From Acidobacteriota bacterium (GTDB lineage Bacteria; Acidobacteriota; Thermoanaerobaculia; Gp7-AA8), in assembly GCA_003222375.1 (NCBI GenBank), contig QHVX01000069.1:10801-36050 (forward strand): a stretch of DNA of 25,250 bases, written 5' to 3'. Under the pieces are notes generated by a model that saw only the letters and a program-made list of their open reading frames with translations, had not been told where the DNA came from and did not search any database. Below are positions 1 through 7,326 of the stretch, piece by piece. The position numbers were made by a program, and so were the translations under genes. Positions within the stretch are counted from its first letter, which is position 1. Every line of letters starts with the position of its first letter.

Positions 1-1639
1 TGGATGTCCGGAAAGAAGATGTGTACGCGACCGGAAGATCAGGCTGCGGCAGCGGCAACTGCTGCACCGGATCGCCTCTGATGTACTGCCGCTCCCATCG
101 AACGCCGATGTTGGCAGTGAGTGAATCTGTCAGCCGCCACGCATCCTGGGCGAAAAGAGCGTCATACGTATCGCGCGGAGCTGTGCGGATATCTGACGCG
201 ATGGTGAGGTTGGTGAGCGTTGAGCCGGGGACCACGAAAAATCTTTTCTGATAAAAGATAGTGGATCCACTTCTTCGCTTCCGCACGAAGACACCGCTCG
301 TGTAACGGAATCGATAGTCCGTTTCGCTGCGGTCATACTCGCCGCCGACTTTTACATCGTGATTACCGGCAGCAAAGAAAGGATGTCCTGCCGCGAGGCG
401 TACGCTGTCGCGCGATCCCCGCTCATCGGTGACACCTCCAAAGCCGCCGGTTGCCAAACTTCGCGGAATCGTCATGTCAATGACCAGCGCGGACTCGTTC
501 GCCGGTCGGTCCACGCTCTTTTCCCGATGGGTGGACGCGCTACCGTTCAGCAGCCAATTGGCAGACGTCCATACCGCGTTCATCGATGCATTGTTGCCAC
601 CGATGTCACGAGCACCGGTGAATGTGCTGACTTCGCCATCGATGAAGCCGATCGCGCCGCGAGCGTGGCCCGGATCGCCGAAAGCGCTCCCGATCAGATT
701 GAGATGATCGGAGGCGCGCCAGTCCACTTTTGCCATGTACGCGTTCTGGGTCGTGGTTCTGTCAAATGCAGTTCCCGGCCCGGCGACGGTGGGCGCAAAG
801 CTGCGAAAGTCGCTGACCACCAAATTGCGGACGGTCGACTGCAGCCTGTCGTAGCCGGCGGCAAAGTAAAGCTTGTCGCGCAACAACGCGCCACTCCCGA
901 GAACGCCAAAGTCATTGCCTGAAGTCTTGTTGAATGCGGCGAACGCCAGAAACGGCACAAGATCGCCAGCGTGCGACGATGCCGATTGAATCCCACGCGG
1001 TCTGGAGTATGCAAAAGCGGTCGCGCGCATTGGCGTGAAGCCGTTCTTGGTGACCACATTTACGATTCCGCCGGTCGAGTGACCGAATTCCGCCGGATAT
1101 CCGGCTGTCGCGACCTGCACCTCTTGCGCGAAATCGATCGGCATCAGCACAGAAAGCGCGCCGAAGGTCGTGTTGTTGAGGTGCACTCCGTCCATGTAGA
1201 ACGCATTCTCCGGCGATGACGATCCGTAAACGCTGAAGCCAACCAGATCCTGGTTGACGCCCGGAGTGATTCGCTGCACATCCGAGGCATCGCGTCGCAA
1301 TGGCAGATTTGCGATCTCATTCGCATCGAGCACGAGCCCGAGGGTGGCCGTTTCGTCGATTGCCTTGCCGTTTGAAACGCGACTTACATGTCCGGCGACG
1401 ATGCGGATTGTGGTCGCCACCCCGGCACCGGCCAATTGATACGTTCCGACAGGAACGCTCACGTGAAACCAGCCGTCGCGCGCGGCAGTCGTGGCGGCGA
1501 CGAGAGTCGATCCGTCGACGGAGCGAACCTCGATCCGCGCTCCTGGAGAAGCGCGACCTGTCACATCACCGGTAATATCCTGGGCAGAAGCGGAGGTTAC
1601 AAAAACAGCGAGGACGAGGGCGACGAACGAGGGCCTCAC
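1..1639 (-). CDS. TonB-dependent receptor, N-terminal 546 residues (runs off left edge)
   Basis: Seen: an uninterrupted minus-strand frame from a GTG at 1639 to the window edge. The GTG is preceded by AGGAG four bases upstream. The protein opens with a signal peptide (about residues 1-20, ending SASA before QD). A beta-sandwich resembling the carboxypeptidase-regulatory domain covers about 22-95. A plug-like region carries the phrases LPLRRDASDVQRITPGVNQD, MDGVHLNN and AGYPAEFGHSTGGIVNVVTK, which are typical of Oar-like receptor plugs. After about residue 200 come alternating beta-barrel strands, including RWERQY near the edge. Known: such receptors import large or scarce ligands across the outer membrane with TonB energy. 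Inferred: the opposed GH13 gene 56 bases away suggests an oligosaccharide ligand, but nothing in the sequence fixes the substrate. The barrel C-terminus lies outside the window, so intactness cannot be judged. Confidence 0.85.
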   Translation of the reverse strand, partial: MRPSFVALVLAVFVTSASAQDITGDVTGRASPGARIEVRSVDGSTLVAATTAARDGWFHVSVPVGTYQLAGAGVATTIRIVAGHVSRVSNGKAIDETATLGLVLDANEIANLPLRRDASDVQRITPGVNQDLVGFSVYGSSSPENAFYMDGVHLNNTTFGALSVLMPIDFAQEVQVATAGYPAEFGHSTGGIVNVVTKNGFTPMRATAFAYSRPRGIQSASSHAGDLVPFLAFAAFNKTSGNDFGVLGSGALLRDKLYFAAGYDRLQSTVRNLVVSDFRSFAPTVAGPGTAFDRTTTQNAYMAKVDWRASDHLNLIGSAFGDPGHARGAIGFIDGEVSTFTGARDIGGNNASMNAVWTSANWLLNGSASTHREKSVDRPANESALVIDMTIPRSLATGGFGGVTDERGSRDSVRLAAGHPFFAAGNHDVKVGGEYDRSETDYRFRYTSGVFVRKRRSGSTIFYQKRFFVVPGSTLTNLTIASDIRTAPRDTYDALFAQDAWRLTDSLTANIGVRWERQYIRGDPVQQLPLPQPDLPVAYTSSFRTS

Positions 1640-1671
1640 ACGTCTCCTTTCGACCTCTCTCTCCCGCCGGC

Positions 1672-1677
1672 ATTGTA
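1672..1677 (-). promoter_or_regulatory. -10 element for the left TonB receptor
   Basis: TACAAT is read on the minus strand, 32 bases before the GTG start at 1639. This leaves a leader of about 25 bases that contains the AGGAG ribosome binding site. No good -35 is seen at 17 bases. It lies next to the opposing TAGAAT of the GH13 gene, so the two promoters are packed back to back. Confidence 0.45.
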
Positions 1678-1683
1678 TCAACC

Positions 1684-1689
1684 TAGAAT
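1684..1689 (+). promoter_or_regulatory. -10 element for the GH13 gene, probably leaderless
   Basis: TAGAAT ends six bases before ATG 1696, where transcription would be expected to begin at or beside the start codon. There is no Shine-Dalgarno sequence upstream of the gene. This favours ATG 1696 over the in-frame GTG at 1690 as the real start. Confidence 0.45.
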
Positions 1690-1695
1690 GTGCGG

Positions 1696-3252
1696 ATGAT
1701 CGCGCCTCGTCTGCTCCGCGCCGCGCTGGCCGCCGTCCTTCTGCCCGTTCTCGGGTGCAGCAGCACGACTGCCGATCCGGTGCGTCATCGCGCCGTCCGT
1801 CCGGTCGCAAATGCTGAATGGGCGCGCGGCGCCGTCTTCTACGAAATCTTCGTGCGCAGTTTTTATGATTCGAACGGCGACGGCATCGGCGATTTCAACG
1901 GCCTGACCTCGAAACTCGACTACGTGAACGACCTAGGCGCCAACGCCATCTGGCTGATGCCGATCTTCGAATCGCCGAGCTACCACGGCTACGACACGAC
2001 CGACTACGAAGCCATCGAACGCGATTACGGCACCGACGCCGACTTCCAGCGCTTTCTCGGCGAGGCCCACAAACGCGGGATTCGCGTGATCGTCGACTTC
2101 GTGATGAACCACACCAGCTCGGAGCATCCGTGGTTCCTCGATTCGGCATCGTCGACGGCATCGCCGAAGTGCAACTGGTACGTCTGGAACTCGACGAATC
2201 CCGGCTGGACGCAGCCATGGGGCGGAAATTTCCCGACGTGGTATCTGAAAAACGGCGCCTACTACTACGCCGTTTTCTGGAGCGGCATGCCGGACCTCAA
2301 CTACCGCACGCCGGAAGTGAAAACGGAGATGTTCCGACTCGGGAGGCTGTGGTTGTCACAGGGCGTCGACGGTTTTCGCCTCGACGCCTCGCGCTATCTC
2401 GTCGAGACCGGACCGGGCGCGGGACAGGCCGACACTGCCGAAACGCACCAGATCCTGAAGGACTTTGTCGTCGATGTTCAGCGAACGAAGGCGGATGCCT
2501 TTCTGGTCGCCGAGAACACGGTCGACACGCAGAAACTCGCGACGTATTTCGACGACGGCCTGTCCAACTTCAACTTCCCGCTGGCATCGGCAATCCTGGA
2601 GGGAGTGAACAGCGGCAATGCCAACAGAATCCGCTCGACGCTTCGCGACATGATCGCCGCCTATCCTTCGGGAGTCATCGACGCGCCGTTTCTCACCAAT
2701 CACGATCACATTCGGATCGCGACACAACTCGGCAGCGACGCCGGCAAGCTCCGCAACGCGGCCGCGATTCTCCTGACGCTGCCGGGCGCGCCGTTCATTT
2801 ACTACGGCGAAGAGGTCGGACTGCAGAACGGCCCGGGCTCGGAAGACGAATGGAAGCGCACGCCGATGCCGTGGACGCCATCGGGCGGATTCTCGACTGC
2901 GACGCCCTGGCGTGCGTACGCACCCGGCCTCGCGATGAGCAATGTTGCCGCGGAGACAAGCGATCCGCAATCGCTGCTGTCGTACTACCGAAACTGGATC
3001 GCGGCTCGGAAACGCTCGAAGGCACTCTTGAAGGGTGACATCACGCCGATCGACTCGAGCGCGCAGATTCTCGCGTTCATCCGCGATTCAGGCGATGAGC
3101 GCGTCCTCGTCGCGCACAACCTCGGCAATGCGAGTGTGATGTTTCCAATGAACGCCACGCTGGAAGCGATCATCGAAGACAACGGCGCGTCGATCGCTGG
3201 AATGAATATCTCGCTTCCCGCGCACAGCAGCGGTGCCTGGCGAATGCGATAG
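1696..3252 (+). CDS. GH13 family alpha-glucosidase/alpha-amylase lipoprotein
   Basis: A 518-residue secreted glycoside hydrolase (520 if GTG 1690 is used; numbering below is from GTG). Seen: a lipoprotein signal with lipobox LPVLG-Cys23, so it is probably anchored in the envelope. The (beta/alpha)8 barrel starts with YEIFVRSFYDSNGDGIGDFNG, the calcium loop common in the oligosaccharide-hydrolase branch. The four GH13 motifs are DFVMNH (136-141), GFRLDASRY (nucleophile Asp232), VAEN (acid/base Glu275) and TNHD (Asp339). MPDLNY resembles the QPDLN signature of oligo-1,6-glucosidase relatives. A C-terminal beta domain closes the protein. Known: the family cleaves alpha-glucosidic bonds in maltodextrins and related sugars with retention. 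Inferred: it trims alpha-glucans for the receptor encoded 45 bases downstream. Exact specificity is unresolved. All catalytic residues are present and the length is normal. Confidence 0.93.
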   Translation: MIAPRLLRAALAAVLLPVLGCSSTTADPVRHRAVRPVANAEWARGAVFYEIFVRSFYDSNGDGIGDFNGLTSKLDYVNDLGANAIWLMPIFESPSYHGYDTTDYEAIERDYGTDADFQRFLGEAHKRGIRVIVDFVMNHTSSEHPWFLDSASSTASPKCNWYVWNSTNPGWTQPWGGNFPTWYLKNGAYYYAVFWSGMPDLNYRTPEVKTEMFRLGRLWLSQGVDGFRLDASRYLVETGPGAGQADTAETHQILKDFVVDVQRTKADAFLVAENTVDTQKLATYFDDGLSNFNFPLASAILEGVNSGNANRIRSTLRDMIAAYPSGVIDAPFLTNHDHIRIATQLGSDAGKLRNAAAILLTLPGAPFIYYGEEVGLQNGPGSEDEWKRTPMPWTPSGGFSTATPWRAYAPGLAMSNVAAETSDPQSLLSYYRNWIAARKRSKALLKGDITPIDSSAQILAFIRDSGDERVLVAHNLGNASVMFPMNATLEAIIEDNGASIAGMNISLPAHSSGAWRMR

Positions 3253-3253
3253 C

Positions 3254-3261
3254 GATATACT
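3254..3261 (+). promoter_or_regulatory. -10 element (GATATACT) for the second TonB receptor
   Basis: GATATACT begins just after the GH13 stop, leaving a leader of about 30 bases. A strong Shine-Dalgarno GGAGG (3289-3293) sits four bases before ATG 3298. The same octamer occurs before the minus-strand genes starting at 10167 and 23992, which supports it as a housekeeping -10. No clear -35 is seen, so read-through from the GH13 gene is also possible. Confidence 0.4.
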
Positions 3262-3297
3262 CCGCGGACTTAGTCCAAAAAGAAATCCGGAGGAACC

Positions 3298-6200
3298 ATG
3301 ACGCGTTCGTTTCGAGCGAAGACTTTTCTCGCACTCGCCCTGATGATGCTGGCGGCCGTCCCGACATTAGCGCAGACGGCCAACGCGCGCATTGAAGGCC
3401 TGGTGACCGATAACACTGGCGCTGCTTTGCCCGGCGCGACCATCACAACCACCAACGTCGGCACGAACGCGACCCGCGTCGATGTCGCCGACGTCAAGGG
3501 CGCTTATGCATTCCCCGCTCTGCCTGTCGGCAACTATCGCGTCCAGGCGGAGCTCAGCGGCTTCAAGACAGAAGTGACGCCCCTGACGCTCACCGTCAAT
3601 CAGGTCGCCCGCCTGGATTTCAAGATGCAGCTCGGCGGAGTCTCCGAGACACTGACGGTCACTGCCACCGCCCCGCTCATCGAAAAGAGCACTTCGGAAA
3701 TTTCTACCCTGATCGATCAAAAGCAGATCGAAAATCTCCCGCTCAACGGACGCAACTTCACGCAGTTGGCGACTCTCGCCCCCGGCGTCAATCGCGGCAT
3801 TCCCGGCAGCAACTCCTCCGGCGGCGGCTCGGGGACCGATGCCGAGACCTTCCGCTATTCGGAGTTCGGCGGCGCGGCGCTATCCGTCAACGGCGTGCGC
3901 GAGCAATTCAACAACTACATGATCGAGGGAGTCGACAACAACGAGTCGCTGGTCAACAGCATCGCGTATCTGCCGCCGCCCGAAGCGATCCGCGAGTTCT
4001 CGGTGATCACTACCAACGCGTCGGCCGAGTTCGGCCGTGCCGCGGGCGGAATCCAGAACCTGGTGATCAAGAGCGGTACGAACCAGTTCTCAGGCAGCGC
4101 CTATGACTTCAACCGGCCGAAGAGTCTGGCCGCCACGCCGAAATTCGCCACAGAGAAGCCCGACTTCAAGAACAACGATTTCGGCTTGACTGCCGGCGGT
4201 CCGGTTTTCAGAGACCGGACTTTCTTCTTCGGAAGCTACCACGGCCTGCGCAACTCCATCCCGGTCGAGGCGGGCAATTTCGTGACCGTCCCGACCGCGA
4301 AGATGCGCAACGGCGACTTTTCAGAGCTCCTCGACCCGAAGGTCAGCGGCCTATCGGGGCCGGTCATCATTTACAACCCCGCAACCGGTCAGCCGTTCAC
4401 GGGCAACATCATTCCAGCGAACCTGCTCGATCCGGTCGGCAAGGCTTATCTGAACGTCTACCCAATGCCGACCCGCGCCGGCGCCATTCGCAATTACCTT
4501 ACGCATCGACAAAAGAAGAGCACCTATAACGACTTCGACGCTCGTGTCGATCAGAACATGGCGCAGAGCGATCAACTCTTCGTCAGTGCCAGTCACTGGG
4601 CAGACAAGTTCAGCGATCCGGGCCGCATCCCCGGCTACCAGGCCGGCTTTGGCGCGGGCACTTCTGAAAACAACGGCTACACCGCTCGGGTGGGCGAGAC
4701 GCATATCTTCTCCGCGAACCTCGTCAACGAGGCTCGCTTCGGCTCGACTAACTTTCACTTCGCGTTCCTCCCGGTCAGCTTCGGCACCGACCAAAACAAG
4801 GCCCTCGGCATCCCCGGCCCCGGCGGCGTCACCACGAATAACGGCATCTCATTGATCGGCGGCGGCGACGGAACCTACATCGAGTACCTTGGTGACTTCG
4901 GTCAATATCGGATCAAGCAGCGCACGCTCTTCTTCTCCGACGGCGTGTCGTTGTTGCACGGCAATCATTCCTTCAAGTTCGGCGGAACAGCCTTGCGACG
5001 CGATATGGCTCAGGAGCGTGCTCGATTCGGTAAAGGGTTCTATTTCTTCCGCGACTGCTTCGGCTTTCTGCAGGGATACACGGGTTACGAAGTGGCCGAC
5101 ATGCTGATCGCGAAGACAAACTTCACCGCCACTGGCGTGCCGGGCGGCTTCGTTCCGCGCGACACAATCAGTTGGGAGAACGCGATCTTCGCTCAGGACG
5201 ATTGGCACGTGAACCCGAAGCTAACCGTCAACCTGGGCCTGCGGTACGACCTGTTGACTCCGTACTACGAGAAAAACAATCGGATGGCCAATTACGATCC
5301 GGTGACGCAGAAGCTGATCCTTCCGAATCAGAACGGCGCGCCGCGCGCCACCATCAAGACTGACAGAAACAATTTTGGTCCGCGCCTCGGCTTCGCTTAT
5401 ATCCTCAATGACAAGACGGTCGTTCGCGGCGGCTTCGGCATCTTCTACGCTCTCGATCGCGGCGGCATCGATAACCAGCTCACGGAGAACCCGCCGGCGG
5501 TTGTCACCGACTTCCGTTTCGGCGATGATCCGGGCGCGAACGTCAAGCTGTCGCAGCCGATTCCACCGCCGCGTGCCGTGGATCCCAACAGTCCGGTACT
5601 GCCCCTCGGTTCGGGCGTCGTCTACATTCCGCGCGACTCGGAAGTCCCCGAGGTGAAGGAATGGAGCTTCGGAGTCCAGCGTGAGATCGACAGTAACACT
5701 TCCGGGATGGTCGCCTACGTCGGCTCGCGCGGAGACAACCTCGGCACCACCATCACCTCGGCCGGGTTCGGCGGCGCGGTCGCCGATCGGCTCACCTCCA
5801 TCATGTACATCGGCACATCCAAGTACGACGCGCTGCAGATGTCGCTCCGCAGGAGAGAGTCGAATGGCCTGTCCTATCTCGCGTCGTACACGTTCGGCCA
5901 CTCCACGAATGAGGGACCGGGGTTCTTCCCCGGCAATCCTTCGCGCGGAGGATCGGTTACCGATCCCAGTTGCGTGAGCAAGGGAACAACAAACTGCAAC
6001 TTGAGTCTCGACGAAGGCAACGCCGACTACGACGCGCGCCATCGCTTCACGGTGGCGGCGACCTATCAACTGCCTTGGGCGAAAGAGAATGCGCTTGTCG
6101 GTGGCTGGGCTGTGAACACAGTGCTCACGTTGCAGACCGGCACACCGTTCACTGTTTACGACCAGAGTGGAAAGCGCGCCGATCAGGTTGGGAATCCGAA

Positions 6201-6513
6201 CAACGGTCCGGAGAACACCAGCAAGTGGTTCAACACCGCGGCGTTCAAGCCTGCTGCCGGATCGCAGGGTACCGAGAAGCGCAACGCTGTGCGCGGACCA
6301 GGCACAAAGACGCTCGACCTCTCCGTGTTCAAGACGTTTGGACTTCCGCGCTATGGAGCGCTCGAGCTTCGCGTCGAAGGATTCAACATCTTCAACTGGG
6401 CGCAATACAACCAGCCGAACAACATCGTCGGCGATTCGAACTTTGGAAAGATCACCGGCACGCGCTTGAACACCGAGCGTCAGGTCCAGCTCGCAGCGCG
6501 CTACATTTTCTAA
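3298..6513 (+). CDS. TonB-dependent receptor, Oar-like, with carboxypeptidase-regulatory domain
   Basis: A complete 1071-residue outer-membrane receptor. Seen: a signal peptide (about 1-25, ending TLA before QT) and a carboxypeptidase-regulatory-like fold (about 30-110, with IEGLVTDNTGAALPGA and the terminal sheet GNYRVQAELSGF). The plug (about 125-260) includes LPLNGRNFTQLATLAPGV, VNGVREQFNNYMIEGVDNNE and SAEFGRAAGGIQNLVIKSGTN. The beta-barrel ends in QLAARYIF, whose last aromatic residue is the usual outer-membrane insertion signal. Known: this architecture is heavily expanded in Acidobacteriota and resembles Myxococcus Oar. Inferred: with the GH13 gene 45 bases upstream it may import alpha-glucan fragments, although Oar-like receptors also have adhesion or export roles. 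The start is fixed by GGAGG four bases before ATG. A strong hairpin follows the stop. Confidence 0.93.
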   Translation: MTRSFRAKTFLALALMMLAAVPTLAQTANARIEGLVTDNTGAALPGATITTTNVGTNATRVDVADVKGAYAFPALPVGNYRVQAELSGFKTEVTPLTLTVNQVARLDFKMQLGGVSETLTVTATAPLIEKSTSEISTLIDQKQIENLPLNGRNFTQLATLAPGVNRGIPGSNSSGGGSGTDAETFRYSEFGGAALSVNGVREQFNNYMIEGVDNNESLVNSIAYLPPPEAIREFSVITTNASAEFGRAAGGIQNLVIKSGTNQFSGSAYDFNRPKSLAATPKFATEKPDFKNNDFGLTAGGPVFRDRTFFFGSYHGLRNSIPVEAGNFVTVPTAKMRNGDFSELLDPKVSGLSGPVIIYNPATGQPFTGNIIPANLLDPVGKAYLNVYPMPTRAGAIRNYLTHRQKKSTYNDFDARVDQNMAQSDQLFVSASHWADKFSDPGRIPGYQAGFGAGTSENNGYTARVGETHIFSANLVNEARFGSTNFHFAFLPVSFGTDQNKALGIPGPGGVTTNNGISLIGGGDGTYIEYLGDFGQYRIKQRTLFFSDGVSLLHGNHSFKFGGTALRRDMAQERARFGKGFYFFRDCFGFLQGYTGYEVADMLIAKTNFTATGVPGGFVPRDTISWENAIFAQDDWHVNPKLTVNLGLRYDLLTPYYEKNNRMANYDPVTQKLILPNQNGAPRATIKTDRNNFGPRLGFAYILNDKTVVRGGFGIFYALDRGGIDNQLTENPPAVVTDFRFGDDPGANVKLSQPIPPPRAVDPNSPVLPLGSGVVYIPRDSEVPEVKEWSFGVQREIDSNTSGMVAYVGSRGDNLGTTITSAGFGGAVADRLTSIMYIGTSKYDALQMSLRRRESNGLSYLASYTFGHSTNEGPGFFPGNPSRGGSVTDPSCVSKGTTNCNLSLDEGNADYDARHRFTVAATYQLPWAKENALVGGWAVNTVLTLQTGTPFTVYDQSGKRADQVGNPNNGPENTSKWFNTAAFKPAAGSQGTEKRNAVRGPGTKTLDLSVFKTFGLPRYGALELRVEGFNIFNWAQYNQPNNIVGDSNFGKITGTRLNTERQVQLAARYIF

Positions 6514-6519
6514 TCGATC

Positions 6520-7261
6520 GTGGAGGACAGCCGCCCCCGGCTGTCCTCCCCTTCTTTCCTTTACGGAACTGCCTGGAAAGAGGAGCGCACAAAAGCACTC
6601 GTCGAGTTAGCGATTGCACAGGGCTTTCGCGGGATCGACACCGCGAATCAGCGCCGTCACTACAACGAAGCAGCAGTCGGAGAAGTGATCCGCGGCAAAT
6701 CTCTTTTTATTCAAACGAAATTCACTTACATCGAGAGTCAGGACTCGCGCCTGCCCTACGATCCAAATGCCGACTACCCGACGCAAGTCCGCCACTCGTT
6801 CGAAAGCTCCATCCAGCACCTCCGCCACATCGACAGCTATCTGCCTCACGGACCGCGGACGCGCGCCGGCATGCCGCGCGCCGATCGCGACGTCTCGCGC
6901 ACGATGGGAATTGTGCGAAATCGCTTCCATCAAACCGAGCTTCGTCCAAAACCGCTGCTTCGCGCGAATGGGTTGGGATCGCGACGTGCGCGAGGTCTGC
7001 AAACGCGAAGGCGTCGTCTACCAGGGCTTCTCGCTTCTGACAGCGAATGTCCCCGAGCTTGGAACGCCCGCGATTCGGGAAATCGCGATCGCGCATCGCG
7101 CGACCGCCGCCCAGGTCATCTTCGCGTTCGCGCTGCATGTCGGGATGGTGTGCCTCACCGGCACGACCAATCCGCAGCACATGCGCGAGGATCTCGCGGC
7201 GGAGCGGATCAAATTATCGGAAGAGGAAGTCGCGGCGATCGAGCGGATCTCGTCATCCTGA
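6520..7261 (+). pseudogene. Aldo/keto reductase, disrupted by internal deletion and frameshift
   Basis: Two adjacent frames together make one aldo/keto reductase. The first (GTG 6520 to about 6905) carries SFLYGTAWKEERT, GFRGIDTANQRRHYNEA with the Asp and Tyr of the catalytic tetrad, the Lys in IQTKF, and HIDSYLPHGP with the His. The next frame (about 6906 to TGA 7261) resumes at ELCEIASIKPSFVQNRCFAR and holds the C-terminal barrel and the cofactor-side LTGTTNPQHMREDL. The segment usually found between them (the VWRAM...GVSN stretch) is missing, so about 25-30 codons plus a frame change have been lost. Known: the intact family reduces carbonyls with NADPH on a TIM barrel. The start codon lies in a terminator hairpin and the stop lies in a repeat element, so the gene is probably non-functional. 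A local assembly error is the alternative. Confidence 0.8.
6522..6549 (+). terminator. Hairpin terminator after the TonB receptor
   Basis: A perfect 12-base stem (GGAGGACAGCCG pairing with CGGCTGTCCTCC) has a CCCC loop and is followed by a pyrimidine stretch with two runs of T. It begins nine bases after the receptor stop. It also overlaps the only upstream start codon (GTG 6520) of the broken aldo/keto reductase, which would reduce its expression. Confidence 0.75.
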
Positions 7262-7326
7262 GCCGCGTAGACGGCGAAGGATCTCGTGCGCGAGACCCTT
7301 CCCCCGCTCCGCGGGGTCAGGGTGAC
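7252..7326. repeat. 75-bp cloverleaf-like palindromic repeat element
   Basis: Seen: the outer arms GTCATCCTGA and TCAGGGTGAC pair at 9 of 10 positions. Inside are three hairpins: GCCG/CGGC (7262-7275), GAAGGATCTCG/CGAGACCCTTC with a TGCG loop (7276-7301, 10 of 11), and CCCCGC/GCGGGG with a TCC loop (7302-7316). The whole can fold as a four-way junction on either strand. It lies between convergent genes, and each outer arm supplies the stop codon of the neighbouring gene (TGA 7261 for the reductase, TGA 7317 for GH31). From memory, intergenic sequences with a GTCATCCTGAGC...AAGGATCT core occur in many GC-rich bacteria, so this is probably a REP-like dispersed element. Only one copy is in this window. 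Confidence 0.75.

Noticed and set aside
5221..6405. 394-residue minus-strand open frame
   Set aside because: It is the antisense of the TonB receptor barrel; no domain, signal or ribosome binding site, and codon bias explains its openness.
7252..7326. tRNA gene at the cloverleaf structure
   Set aside because: The length and shape are tRNA-like, but there is no TTCGA-type T-loop, no CCA-side acceptor pattern and no anticodon loop of seven bases; the arms fit a palindromic repeat.
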